This document shows, piece by piece, positions 48,733 through 59,701 of a stretch of 64,000 nucleotides of DNA; the stretch's first letter is position 1, and the number at the start of each line of letters is the position of its first letter. The notes below the pieces were generated by a model. It was not told where the DNA came from, did not search any database, and worked only from the letters and a program-made list of their open reading frames with translations. Origin of the DNA: Miscanthus floridulus (Eukaryota > Streptophyta > Magnoliopsida > Poales > Poaceae); the NCBI RefSeq assembly GCF_019320115.1, contig NC_089598.1, forward strand, positions 86,753,560 to 86,817,559, in the 5' to 3' direction. Made by a program: the position numbers and the translations under genes.

Positions 48733-48739
48733 CTTTATA
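48733..48739 (-). promoter_or_regulatory. TATA box of the solo LTR
   Basis: TATAAAG on the minus strand within GGCTATAAAGCC, in a GC-rich context and correctly oriented for the LTR. Confidence 0.6.
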
Positions 48740-50454
48740 GCCGAGCACCATGCCCCCAATGGCGTCTGGTATCGTGCGGTGGAGAGGTGTTGGGCACATC
48801 CGACGGTGGCGCGAGGTTGCGTGACCACGGCGCATGGGGGGGGGCAAGGCCATGCCCCGGGCGTGACCCCTTGGCCCGCCCCTGCCACCACTGTCGGCCC
48901 TTGGTCGCGCGGGCGGTTGAGCGTGGCGTGAGGAAGACGACACTGTGCTGGAGTGTGGCTGACGCGTGGGGCCCGGTGGCAGCGGCTGCAAGTGAAACGG
49001 GGAAACACGCGGGCGGTTGAGGCGTGCTGGGCCAGCTCATGGGCCGCGTACGCGCGTGCGCCGGTGCAAGGTGGGCGCGGCTGGGCTGGCTGGGACGCGA
49101 AGCCAAGCAGGCCGAGCCGGCTGCGAGGCCCTCTTCCTCATTTCCTTTTTCTGTTTTCTTTTTCTTCTTCCTTGATTTGAATTCAAATTTGGTTTGAATA
49201 GTAATTACTTCATGGTGTGTTTCTTTAAAAAAATTGTTAAGCATAACATAAAACAAATAGAAATCCAAGTCACAATTTGAGTTAACAATGTATGCATCAC
49301 TTTATTTGTTAGAATTTAAATAATCATAATCAACATATGACATGCCATGCTTATGTGTTGACTTGGGTGGGGGTTGGACCTAATGCATCTCTTAGGTTGG
49401 GTTTCTATACATGACACTCATCATCACATGGGAGTTTTAAGAAAAATTTTATAGTTGGTATTTTTAGTGTATGGATTTTTCAGATTGTTACAGTAAACAT
49501 GGTGACAAACAAAAAAGAAGATTAGTTAGGTACTGAATTTACCTTTCCAGAACACGTCCGGACACCAGACCATCTTGATTTCCCTTTGTTGTCAACAAAT
49601 TTAGCAAACTAAAAGAAAAAAAACCAAATAAATGGCTTGCATCACACTACAAAAGATAGGGTGTAAATATATTATCATTCTTTCAACTGTTCTGGCTTAA
49701 AGAGAACAATAGTACCTAGATAACTAGTCGTCAAGGAATAGACAAAATGTTAACATAAAAATGATTTCCCTGGCCTAAGAATTTTGTAACTAGTCTATAT
49801 CAGACAACTGCGCTACAATTTAAATACAGGAATCTTCACCACACAAATTTCAGAACATACTCCAGATAAGGCTTCCTGCACATGCTTGAAAGTCTTCAGC
49901 ATCTCAGCAGTATCAATATCATCATCTGTGGGATTTTGATCCTAAAAAAGGGAACAACATATATCATATTATTATAATACACAAGTGCACAAACAAAACA
50001 AAATCAAGTGAACTTAGTACCTCGCCAACATTCATAGAATCAGAGTTGTTGTCTTCTTCAGAGTTCATAGCAAAGTAATCCTCACTCTCACCATTTCCAG
50101 ACTCAGCATCAGAAAGAAACTCATCATCATCCATGGCTACACAACATAACAAAAAAATTGGTTAATGACCTCATTGCTAGCTGCAGCCAATAAATCAAGA
50201 AGCAAAACAACTAGCTCGAAAAGTAATTGGACGCTTACAGAACAAATAAAAAAATAACTAAGAGCCTTCCTGAAAAAATAACCTGAAACTCCAAACAACT
50301 CAATGACATGAATTTTAGGACACAAAAAATGAACTAAGATCACTGGAATAAGTAGAGCCAAATATATTATATATCATAGTTCAATATAATAATTATAAGC
50401 CAGCAATAGCTACTATTCATAAAAAACCAATACTTATAATATCAACTAACCAAA

Positions 50455-50796
50455 CTACAACTCAACATCATCACCATCGTTTACACTAGGGTACCTATAT
50501 CGGCACAGAGGGCACGACTTATCGCTACCAAGCCACTCAAAAAGGCATATCTTGTGGTAGACATGCATACAAGGCAGCACCATCAGAGTCTCCATGGCAA
50601 CCTCTAAAGCAGCTTCGTCATCGTCCTCTTTTCTGATATCTAAGGCATCCAAGCAGATAGCACAGACATCATCGTCTTTCAATGGCACTTCTACTAGAAT
50701 AGGTTCCCTTTCAATGCGAGGAGCTGATGATTGAATAACAAGGGGGACATGAAGAGCTCTGCATACGCCTGTCCATCTAAACTCAAACGATCAAAG
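50455..50796 (-). pseudogene. RING-H2 zinc-finger exon (E3 ubiquitin ligase type), start not found
   Basis: The minus-strand frame is open from about 50796 to a stop at about 50455 and reads FRWTGVCRALHVPLVIQSS, then the complete RING-H2 set: CAIC, then CMHVYHKIC, then CPLC. The spacing between the second and third Cys is extended by an acidic insert (RKEDDDEAALEVA). No in-frame ATG is visible upstream before a TGA, so an upstream exon or a lost start is implied. RING-H2 proteins pass ubiquitin from an E2 to a substrate. The exon lies just upstream of the duplicated Ulp1 first exon in the same orientation, and the gypsy insertion at 51305 separates it from the GC-rich segment at 55.7-56.9 kb. 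It could be functional if an upstream exon supplies the start. Confidence 0.7.
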
Positions 50797-51304
50797 ATGA
50801 AAATATTAAAGCAATGTGTTTCACTGGGAACTACAAATATTGCATCATCTCTGTCAGACCGCAATGTTGTACAATTTGCTCAAAATAAAATAGCAGATCA
50901 CAAATTTCTCATTTTTCATTGGCATGTCACAAATGATAAAAGAGTAAATAACTACTTGTAGAAATTCACTAAAAAATTCTATTTCAAAGAATTACTGGCC
51001 GATATCCAAATAATGATAGTTCAGTTGAGATATCCCTCACATGTATGAAGCAGAGAATTCTGGAATGTATAAAACTACCTCACGGAATCATCACAAATCT
51101 CCCCATGTCCTCTATTCCTATTACTACTCATAGTGAACTAATGAGAAGGTAAGTGTAGCTAGTACAACTGAGTTAGTAATACCATGACAGCCTATGGACA
51201 GATCATCTATACAAAACTATCGTCAGACAATGGAGTTGACTTAAAATTACTTCAATACAACTATTAGGTTATAGTTGAGTTTCCTGAAAAAACATTAGTG
51301 TAGC
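50797..51304. other. Non-coding DNA before the second gypsy element
   Basis: About 500 bp, AT-rich, with no supported gene or repeat. It is presumably an intron or flank of the RING/Ulp1 locus. Confidence 0.45.
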
Positions 51305-52100
51305 TGTCGGGTTCATGAACCCGGGATCCCTCGTGGACCGGCTTCCCAACAGAGGCTCGGCCCACGTAGACACCGCGCAACTCACGGGCCGGCCCAAGTA
51401 CCTGAACGACAGGCAAGAAGAACGATCCAATCACCGACCGGAAGGCCTGGCCAAGGAGGAACAACGCCCGCTTTCGACTCCGGCCCACCTATCCAACCGG
51501 AGCGTCCGCATCGGTCTTCGGCCCATCTCCGGACGGCCTCTCCAACCAGAAAACCTGAGCAAAGCACTGCTTCCGACTCTAACCCGCGTCTCCGACCGGG
51601 GGTGCACCAAACCCCTACTCGCTGGTCTTCTCTGACTGGCGCAATCCGAGCCGACTGGAACCAACCGACTAGAGACGCCCGCTCGGTAAGGACCAGTGAA
51701 CGAATGGAGAAAGCAAGGCAGGGCGCACAAGTCAAACCGTAATACCAGGGTACATACCCTGAGCACCCATGGAAATAGTACTCTACAACCTCCCTAGCAC
51801 GATATAGCCTAAAATAGTGTTGTAGGCACCGACGTTTTCCCATACAGTATTGTGGGCACCATTAACTCCCATAGGGTAAGGCCCCCCATACCTCTGGGCA
51901 TCAATAGTGTTGTGGGCGCCGGCTTTTGCCGTACCAGGAGAATATGGTAAAAGTCCTCACATGCCTCTAGGCATCAACAGTATAGCAGGTACCGACATCT
52001 GCCATACCTGAACAAGACCACATGACCTCCCACTTGCATCTGACATCCAACAGTGTTGTGGGCGCCTACCACCATCCTGTACCCGCCATCGTGGGCAACA
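51305..52100 (+). repeat. Truncated 5' LTR of the second gypsy element
   Basis: It aligns with 21968 to about 22800 of the other LTR but lacks most of the 58-59-bp minisatellite and everything beyond TGGGCAACAAG, including the TATA region. Confidence 0.85.
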
Positions 52101-52104
52101 AGGA

Positions 52105-53206
52105 CCAAGATGAGGCCCCCTCCATGTAGAGGGGCAAGAAGAACAAAAAGGATCAGCGCCGGTCGGACAACACCGCATTGGTCGCCGCAGCTGATCACAC
52201 GAGCAAATAGCCCCAGCAGGGCCTGCCTGACCACTTCAATAAGCTCATGGATAGCCCATGCACCAACCACGCCTACCCCATCAAACACCTCTGCAAGGAC
52301 TGTGAGCTCCTCAAATGTTTCCTTCGATAGGCCGATGGGCCAAAAGAAGGCGATGGCAAAGAAGAAACACCCAAGAAAGGGAGCGCGGCGGGCAAGGACG
52401 GAGACAGCTTTCCCGACCCTGAGGAATGCATCATGATTTTTGGCGGATCCGACGCCATCTGGACCAAACGCCAGCACAAGGTGCGCTATAGGGAGGCGTG
52501 CGCCGCCGAGACGGTCATCCCCTTCTTCCTTAGCTGGTCGGAATCTCCGATCACCTTCGATCAGAGGGACCATCCCTCCCACATCGCGAGACCAGGACGC
52601 TACCCACTCGTCATCGACCCCATCGTCCACAAGAAGCGCCTCATGAAGGTGCTGATGGACGGAGGCAGCGGCCTCAATATCCTCTACATCGACACCCTCG
52701 ATGCCATGTGCATCCCCCGGTCGAAACTCCACCTAGCGGGTTCTCCCTTCCACGGGGTGATCCCGGGAGCACAGGCATACCCACTTGGGCAGATCGATCT
52801 GCCCGTCATGTTCGGCAATCGAGTCAACTTTCGCTCAGAGGTCCTCACCTTCGAAGTGGTGGACTTCCCAAGGTCCTACCACGCCATCTTGGGGCGGCCA
52901 TGCTACGCCAAATTCATGGCGGTCCCCAACTATACCTACTTCAAGCTAAAGATGTCGGGACCAAACAGCGTCATCACCATGAGCAGCGCCTTCTTGCACG
53001 CCTTCACGTGTGACTGTGAGCATTTCAAGCTCGCCACCTCGGTCGTCAACTCGTCCGAGCTCCCGTGGCTCGGGGAGTCGTCGACCCCGATAGTCCCAGA
53101 CTACAACAAACCGACCTCCTTGACGGCCTTCTGCCCACTCGAGGAAACCAAGGCGGTGGGAATCAACCCCACTGACCCAACAAAGATGGTGTGGGTCGGG
53201 ACCTAG
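52105..53206 (+). pseudogene. Gypsy gag C-terminus and protease, second copy
   Basis: The frame 52433-53206 is open for 257 codons and encodes the protease with an intact LMDGGSGLNILYID site and HAILGRPCYAKFMAVPNY. The gag part (52105-52450) is basic (GQKKAMAKKK in one frame) and frame-shifted. A TAG at about 53204 separates it from RT. Confidence 0.85.
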
Positions 53207-54660
53207 CTCCTGGCCAAATAGGAATGCGAGCTCATCGACTTCCTGCGCGCCAATCGCGATGTCTTTGCATGGCGGCCTTTTGACATGCCAGGCATACCAT
53301 GGGAAGTCGCCAAGCATGTACTGTGCCTCATCCTAGGCTCAAAGCCCGCCAAGCAGCGCCTATGTCGCTTCGATGACAAAAGACGCAGGGCCATAGGCGA
53401 AGAGATCGCCAAACTCCTGGCGGCCAGATTCATCAGAGAGGTATTCCACTTCGACTGACTTGCCAATCCCATTCTTGTTAAAAAGAAGACTGGGAAGTGG
53501 AGAATGTGCGTTGATTATACTGGCCTCAATAAGGCATGCCCAAAGGATCACTTCCCCTTGCCACGCATAGACCAGATAGTTGACTCCACCTGGGGTTGTG
53601 AGATCCTCTCCTTTCTAGATGCCTACTCGAGCTATCACCAGATCACGATGAAAGAGTCCAATCAGCTCGCAACCTCATTTATTACCCCATATGGTTCATA
53701 CTACTGCGTAACCATGCCTTTCGTCTTGAAGAACGCTGGCGCCACCTACCAAAGGTGCATGCAACAATGCTTCACCGATCAAATCGACCCGCTCGATCAG
53801 CCTGATCAGACCGAGCGGCCAAAACCAACAATCGCCGTCTATGTTGATGATATAGTGGTCAAAACGGCTCAAGCTTGCGACCTGATCGCAAATTTGGTCG
53901 CAACATTCGTGAACCTCTGCAGGTTCAACATTAAGCCGAATCCCAAAAAGTGTGTTTTCAGGGTTCCGAAGGGGAAGCTGTTAGGATACATTGTATCCGA
54001 GCACGGCATCGAGGCCAACCCTGAAAAGATCATGGCCATCTCTAACATGGGTCCCATACACAATGTCAAGGGCGTGCAAAGGCTCACCGGCTGTCTAGCC
54101 GCTCTGAGCCGGTTCATCTCTCGGTTCGGTGAACAAGGGATGCGGCTCTACAAGCTCCTAAAAAAGACGGACGCCTTCGTTTGGACCAAGGAAGCTCAGC
54201 ATGCTCTAGAGAGCCTCAAAGCGTCCCTAACGTCGGCCCCAATCCTCGTCGCACCCGAACGAGGAGAACCCCTCCTCCTTTACGTTGTAGCCAGCAGCCA
54301 TGTGGTAAGCGCCGCCCTAGTCATCGAGAGAGAGGAACCAGGACACCACCTTAAGGTCCAGTGGCCCATGTACTTCATTGGGGAAGTACTCACCGACCCC
54401 AAGGTCCGGTACCCCTAGGTGCAGAAACTCCTATACGCCGTTCTGATGGCAACCCGGAAGCTCCTACACTAGTTCACTGACCACAAAGTCACGTCGTCAC
54501 TTCATACCCGCTCGGAGACATCATCCACAACCACGATGCCGCGGGACGACTCTCCAAGTGGGTTCTCGAACTCATGGGCCATGACATGAGGTACATCCCC
54601 CGTACCGTCGTTAAGTCTCAAGCTCTCATGGATTTTCTCACCGAATGGACAGAGGCGCAG
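53207..54660 (+). pseudogene. Gypsy RT and RNase H, second copy, nearly open RT
   Basis: 304 codons are open from 53504 to 54418. They cover KWRMCVDYTGLNKACPKDHF, TMPFVLKNAGATYQRCMQQC (Phe-Gly changed to Phe-Val), the catalytic IAVYVDDIVVKT at about 53833-53868, and the RNase H start LLLYVVASSHVVSAALVIE. The conserved Gly in the FGL motif is Val, which may impair RT. Stops occur at about 53457 and 54416 and further on. Confidence 0.9.
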
Positions 54661-55640
54661 CTACCGACCCCAGACGTCACCCATGAGTACTAGACAATGT
54701 ACTTCGACGGGTCCGTAATGCTGCCTAGCTCAGGAGCTAGAGTGGTTCTAATCTCCCTAGATGGGAGTAGGCTCCGCTACGCCATTCGCCTCCACTTTTC
54801 AGCCTCAAACAACGCCGCAGAGTATGAGGCCCTCATCAACGGACTATGCATCGCCATCGAGCTTGGTGCTACATGACTCTACATTCCCGGCGACTCGGAG
54901 CTGGTCGTTGATCAGGTCAAGAAGGAGTCCTCCTGCAAAAGTCCCCTCATGACAACATACTGCCAAGAGGTGCGCAAGCTCATGGACAAATTCTAGGGGA
55001 TCGAGCTACATCACGTCCCCCGAAAAGGACAATGATGCCACTGATTTTCTTACAAAATTGGCCATCAGGTGGGATTCATCCCCAGTCGGGGTCTTCATCA
55101 ACAACATCCACGAACTGTCCGCCCACATCCTAGGAGGTCTGGTCCAGACACACCCCAATGCCCAGCTGGTGCCCGGGGGCTCCAACCCTAACGCCAAGCC
55201 AGCAACCAGGGGCTCTGATCCTAGTACCTCCATGAAGACGTCACCCACCAATGTCGCTGTATTAGCACTCGATCAAACCGACTAGCGAGCGCCGCTACTC
55301 GCCTACCTCCTCGAGGAGGTTCACTCACCCGAAAGGACTGAAGCCCGACAGATCGCTCAACGCGCCAAGACCTTCATTGCGCTCGGTGATGAACTCTACA
55401 AACGAAGTCCATCAGGGGTACTCATGAAGTGCATCCCCACCAACTAGGGGACGCAGCTCCTCCTCGAGGTCCACGCCAAAATTTGCGGACACCATGCGGC
55501 CCCAAGGTCGCTAGTCGGAAAAGCCTTGCGATAAGGTTTTTACTGGCCCACCACGCTACGAGATGCAGAGGAGGTCGTCCGCAGGTGTGAAGGATGCCAG
55601 TTCTACCCTCGGCAAACCCATTTGCCGACATAGGAGCTTC
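54661..55640 (+). pseudogene. Second RNase H and integrase N-terminus, second copy
   Basis: The aRNH segment (YFDGSVM, then NNAAEYEALINGLCIAIELG, then GDSELVVDQV) runs from about 54695 to 55040 with a TAG and a one-base frame change near 55020. The linker follows, and then the integrase zinc finger (GHHAAPRSLVGKAL.. to CEGCQFYPRQTH) up to the truncation. Confidence 0.8.
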
Positions 55641-57110
55641 AAAAACAACTACAGAAAGATCGCATGGTTTTAGCAACCAATGACTAAATATAAACCATAT
55701 CTGCAAAAAATTAGAAAACAGACTAAATAAACAACTCACCAAACAAACTTACTAATGAGCAATGCAGAAGAACTACACTCCAGCTCAGGCCTGGACTCCG
55801 CCTCCGCCTCCACCTCCGAATCAGGCACGGGCAACTCAGGATCAACCACGGGGTCGACATCCCTACTACACTTCGACTTCAGCCAGCGCCTCTGCCTATA
55901 TGCAAATAACAGGGAAAAAATTAAAAAAATAAGAACAAATAACGGGGGAAAACTAATCGAACAGGTCAACATCTAAATCATTAACAAAGCGCAAAAAAGT
56001 AGTCACCAATGACGGCGAAACAACGACGCCAAGCTAGTCCGACGTGGGTCTTCACAGAAAGGGCGAATCGCCGAAACACCGATGAAAATCCAGTCAGAAA
56101 CAAGTACAGAACGAGGAGATCTACAAATAAACAACGTGGGTCTTCCGCCGCTCGAAGAAGTTAGGGGATCGGGATTGGGGCAGTTTTTGTGGAGACGGAG
56201 GGTCGCAGCCGCCGAGAGCGCGAGGCTGAGAACTAGCAGCCTGCCGTGGCAACCGACAGTGGGCCTCATCGCCGCACGCGGTCGTGAGTCCGCCAGGGAG
56301 GGTGAGATGCACGTACAAATTTCTGCGCGGCGCAGGGGACGGACTGGGCGGAGAGCGCCGCCGAGATCCAGCAGGTTCCGCCGGTGGAGCCCGGGGGGAC
56401 GGCCTGGGCGGAGAGCGTCGACGGGATCCGACGGATTCCGCCGGTGCAGCCCAGGGGGACGGCCTGGGCGGAGAGTACCGACAGGATCCGGGCGATTCCA
56501 CCGGTGGAGCCCGGGGTCCGGGGGCTGGAACGACGTCGGGGTCCGGGGGCTTCTGTCGGTGGAGCCAGGCGGGGGTTGGGACAGCATTCCTGCGAGCGGC
56601 GGAGTCGCAGTGCGGCGCCGCTGGGCAAGAAAGAGCGCAGCAGCGGCGTACTCTCAGTAGGACGCTCGTCGGAGACGGCCGGGAAAACAACATTCAGAAG
56701 AAAGGGGACAAACCAAAATGCACTAGAAATCGCTGGTCGGCCCTAGCATCCATGGAAGACAAGAAGGGAGCGGAGAGAACTTACCTCGACGAACCCTAGA
56801 AATCGCCGGTCGGCCGCCCAAGGAGAGCGGCGCGTCGCCTGGAGTCGCCTGGAAGAAACCGAAATGAAATGGAAATGGAGGGTGTGGGGTGGGGGTGGGG
56901 GGGGCGGGACGGACGCCGTTGAATCGGGCGCGACTTCCAAAAAATCAAAACTAGCGCCGACATCCAGGTCCACAGGTCAGAGAAACAAAGGCAGCAGACC
57001 ACATCCAACGTCCAGCAGACGCGCGCGAGACGGATCCGACGGACAGAAAATCCATGTACCAACGAACCAAGAAACACACATGTGTTGTATAGCATTCCTG
57101 AAAATCTATA
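55641..57110 (-). other. GC-rich segment, possible 5' exons of the minus-strand RING/Ulp1 locus
   Basis: A minus-strand stretch, 55900-55755, reads RRWLKSKCSRDVDPVVDPEL followed by acidic repeats (EVEAEAESRPELE) and ends near a donor-like GTAAG. Upstream lies the 60-bp repeat (56340-56519), then a leader-like sequence with TCGTCGAG/GTAAGTTC at about 56785, a likely 5'-UTR splice donor. This looks like the promoter-proximal end of a gene transcribed leftward, cut from the RING exon by the gypsy insertion. All three minus-strand frames are open over the repeat, so no protein is called. Confidence 0.45.
56340..56519. repeat. 60-bp tandem repeat, three copies
   Basis: CGG(A/C)CTGGGCGGAGAG recurs at 56340, 56400 and 56460 with exactly 60-bp spacing. 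Each unit ends GTGGAGCCC(G/A)GGG-like. Being a multiple of three, it keeps frame in any reading. Confidence 0.93.
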
Positions 57111-57900
57111 TCTAGCGCTAAAAGTAAAAAAATTCTTATTTTTATTTTTGTCCAGCCTACCCTCCGCATTACTCATTTTCATCTCGTCCGCGTTTCTGTT
57201 CCTTGGTCCACTTGGTGGTTGCGTTACCGTTTTTTGTTTTGGTTTCTTTATGTTTTTTCTCTGTGATTGGCTCATCTTCTGTTTGCGTTTCTTCTTCTTC
57301 CTTTCTTTTTGCATTCCCGTTTTCTTCGCAGGTGATCGGCTTGGTTCATGTTTAACGTGGCGTGTAACGGACAGTTCTCGTTTCCAAGATAGGCACCGGG
57401 CCCAACAAGTCCACCTACGCTCTCTATCTACTCCATCTACACTGTAACAGCAGACAGAGAAAGCTCACTGTTCCTTGAACTACTTCAGCGGTACTTTCCA
57501 GCGAACGAACAGCATTTTTCTCTCACAACAAATCAGCATAAGTCATATTTCAGCAAAACGAACAGCTCGCTTCGCTTGTCGCGGCTCACCACCGTCCGCC
57601 CGCCCCAAGCCACCTCGTGGCAGCGCCCCCATCCCACGTCCAGCCGCGCTAAATCTGCCACCGCACCGTGCTCCATTGCCCGCTGCGCCCACTCCGCCTC
57701 GTCGTGCCGTGCCCCGTCCCTCGCTGCGTCGAGGTGCTGCCGCCGCCGCTGTTCCCCACCAGGAGGTCGTGGCCGCTGTCGACGTCGGTACCGTCGCGAC
57801 GCTCGACCTCAGCTCGCAACATCACGAGATCCGGAGTGGCTAGACCCGGAGCGGGCTTCTCCGGCTGCACCTCTCGCTCCCTTCCTTCCTCAGATGTTGC
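57111..57900. other. Intergenic DNA with a partial MITE-like piece
   Basis: 57470-57565 (TTCAGCGGTACTTTCCAGCG.., TTTTTCTCTCACAACAAATC) resembles, in inverse orientation, the interior of the MITE at 60511-60674. GC-rich reading frames at 57575-57845 are open on several frames and not supported. Confidence 0.4.
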
Positions 57901-58275
57901 AAGCGTATGTTTCAAGTGTTTCAGATATTTCAGAGGTACGTTGCAAGTGTTTCGTATGGATGTTACAAAAGTGGACCGGGATGTTGCATATGTTGCAATG
58001 GTTGTACACGTATGTTGCAAACTTCTGTTCTCAATGTTTCATCTGTTTTTTCAGACGTACGTTGCAAAGTGTGTTTATTTGGATGTTGCATATGTTTCAC
58101 ACATATATTGCAAGTGTTTTATCTTGATGTTGCTTATGTTTTGCAATGGTTCTCAAGTGTTTTTCAGGTGTTTGCGTGAGTGTTTCAGACATATGTTTCG
58201 AGAGTTTCATCTGTCTTTAAACGTGTGTTTCAAGTGTTGCATTTAGATGTTTCAAAAGTAGATCGGATGTTGCAC
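57895..58275. repeat. Degenerate TGTTGCAA/TGTTTCA repeat
   Basis: Phrases such as GATGTTGCATATGTT, ACGTTGCAAGTGTTTC and TGTTTCAGA recur irregularly every 20-40 bp. This type of degenerate array is common near grass DNA transposons. No parent element is identified. Confidence 0.6.
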
Positions 58276-59700
58276 GTATAATAACATTCTCGTCATTGTT
58301 TCACATGAATGTTTAATAGTTTTGTTTCTCCGTTACAACATATGGCACATTTGCTAGTTAAACTATAAATCCTAACAATAACATAGTAATCGGATCCAAC
58401 CAAGATTAGAACCTGGTCATATACACTAATCCACGCACGAAATAGGTAATAGACTAACTAATAGGTTATGGATCAACCACACTGACACTCTGACAGCCGC
58501 ACTGTTCGCCTGCGGAATCAACCACACTGACAGCCGCCGACCAGCCGTAGGCCTAGAACTATCTGGTTTGCTTGATGGAGGGGAGTGAGGGCGTGCGGCG
58601 TCAGGCGTCTGCTGATGATGCCAGGCGAGAGCAATTGTGTCACCTTGAGAATTCTTTGCTAGGCCAGTGTCTCGGCTGCCTGCAATGTTTGGACTCATGG
58701 ACAACTAGGGCCACCATGGATTGGGCCAAAAAATAAATCAGGGTAGTCGGGAATATTGGGCTACGCCTAGGAACAAAGCCTAGAGCCTTGGTCCGGTGCT
58801 GCGTCTTCTCAGGCGTCGATTTCATAAATTTGGACATACCTGTGAACAAACTGATAGTTTTTCCTTTTCTTGAACGGATGACAGATGGAGTTTGTAGACC
58901 ACAAATGTTAAAGATCACTTTTTTATTTCTCTCATTTTACATTTAATAATAAAATTAATAACTCGGTGTTAAGTGTCTCTGCGTTAAAGGAACTACCGAA
59001 TCTACTATGTTTTTTTATTAAAAAAAACTATTTGAGTAATCAGTGATTTTACAGGTCTTCAAAGCAAAGGGGGGGAGGGCCTTATTATAAGCAAAAGTGT
59101 CCATACATTGCAACGGAGGGAAAAAAATATGCAATATATCTATAAGTATGTCCTAAGATCACGACAAAAAAACATAGCACAACTAGAAAATAGTATGTTC
59201 CAAAATCGTGACAGTCTCCATGCTTGTTGAGTTAATCACGACCCTTCACCTATGAAGTCACTTTTCCCTGCTGCCCTTTCGAACATAGGATTAGACTACA
59301 TGAGATTGTTTTAAAAGTTTGGAGCATCATTTATATCATACAAAAATACACGTAGCAAAATATCTTTGCTTCTTGATGTTTGGAACGCAGGTTGAAACAT
59401 AGGACATCCTATTTGACGTACATCCTATACATCTCAATGATGTGGCCCTAGCATTCTCAAAAAAAAATGATGTGGCCCTAGCAAACTAATAGAGAAGAAA
59501 AAGACTAATAAAAGAGAAGGAAATTACTTAATTACCATTTATCGACAACATCCTAGCTCATCCGGCCCTCCCCTCAGTCATCCATATGCTGTGCAGCACA
59601 TAAAATCCACTCCCCTTTTTTCTTGTCATTCGAGGCAGGAAGGAGACGTGACAGCATGCTGGGCACGTGCCTATGTCGGCTCAAAAGCGTAGACGTACAT
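58276..59700. other. Intergenic DNA, no gene seen
   Basis: There is a short duplicated phrase (ATCAACCACACTGACA at about 58471 and 58517) and a second at 59439/59468 (ATGATGTGGCCCTAGCA, adjoining an A tract). Nothing else is supported. Confidence 0.5.
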
Positions 59701-59701
59701 G

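Larger units (their letters stand above)
45203..49492 (-). mobile_element. Solo LTR (4290 bp), probably of a large-LTR gypsy (Tekay/Retrosat2-like) element
   Basis: On the minus strand it begins TGTAACAATCTGAAAAATCC and ends GGGGTCGTTTCA. The flanks carry GTAAA duplications at 45198-45202 and 49493-49497, and the duplicated Ulp1 sequence is continuous across the site. A TATA box (TATAAAG) lies at 48733-48739 on the minus strand, about 755 bp from the start, leaving a very long R/U5. There is no gag or pol, primer site or second LTR, so it is best explained by LTR-LTR recombination. The lineage is inferred from the TGTAAC start and the size. The GC-rich reading frames inside it are not supported as genes. 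Confidence 0.85.
44488..50134 (-). pseudogene. Duplicated 5' part of the Ulp1-like gene, split by a solo LTR
   Basis: A second copy of the first four exons: 50021-50134 (ATG at 50132-50134), 49861-49941, 49543-49608 and 44488-45143. It matches 42861-44480 closely, including introns, so it arose by tandem duplication of a ~1.6-kb segment. The junction is at about 44475-44488, where CCAGCAATA is followed by TACTG and then the start of the fourth-exon sequence. The 4290-bp LTR insertion lies in the intron between exons 3 and 4. This copy keeps bases lost from the other copy near 43015, but has its own frameshift near 45040 and shares the TAG in the CCATAG context. Confidence 0.85.
51305..55640 (+). 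mobile_element. Second Tat gypsy element, internally deleted and 3'-truncated
   Basis: It starts with the LTR terminus TGTCGGGTTCATGAACCCG. At about 52100-52110 (GGCAACAAGGACCAAGATGA) the LTR sequence passes directly into gag sequence equivalent to base 520 of this window. The rest of the LTR, the primer site and the gag N-terminus are therefore deleted. It then carries gag, protease, RT/RNase H and aRNH and stops inside the integrase zinc-finger region (CEGCQFYPRQTHLPT) at about 55640. No 3' LTR or target duplication is seen. Confidence 0.9.

Noticed and set aside
48190..49268. Long GC-rich reading frames on both strands
   Set aside because: They lie inside the solo LTR, are open in several frames at once, and show no domain. 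High GC content explains them.
56003..56799. Overlapping frames on both strands, up to 194 codons
   Set aside because: They are produced by the 60-bp GC-rich repeat and its surroundings. None can be chosen on evidence.
57575..58246. Cys/Phe-rich and Arg-rich frames
   Set aside because: They come from the degenerate TGTTGCAA repeat and GC-rich DNA, with no domain and no splice structure.
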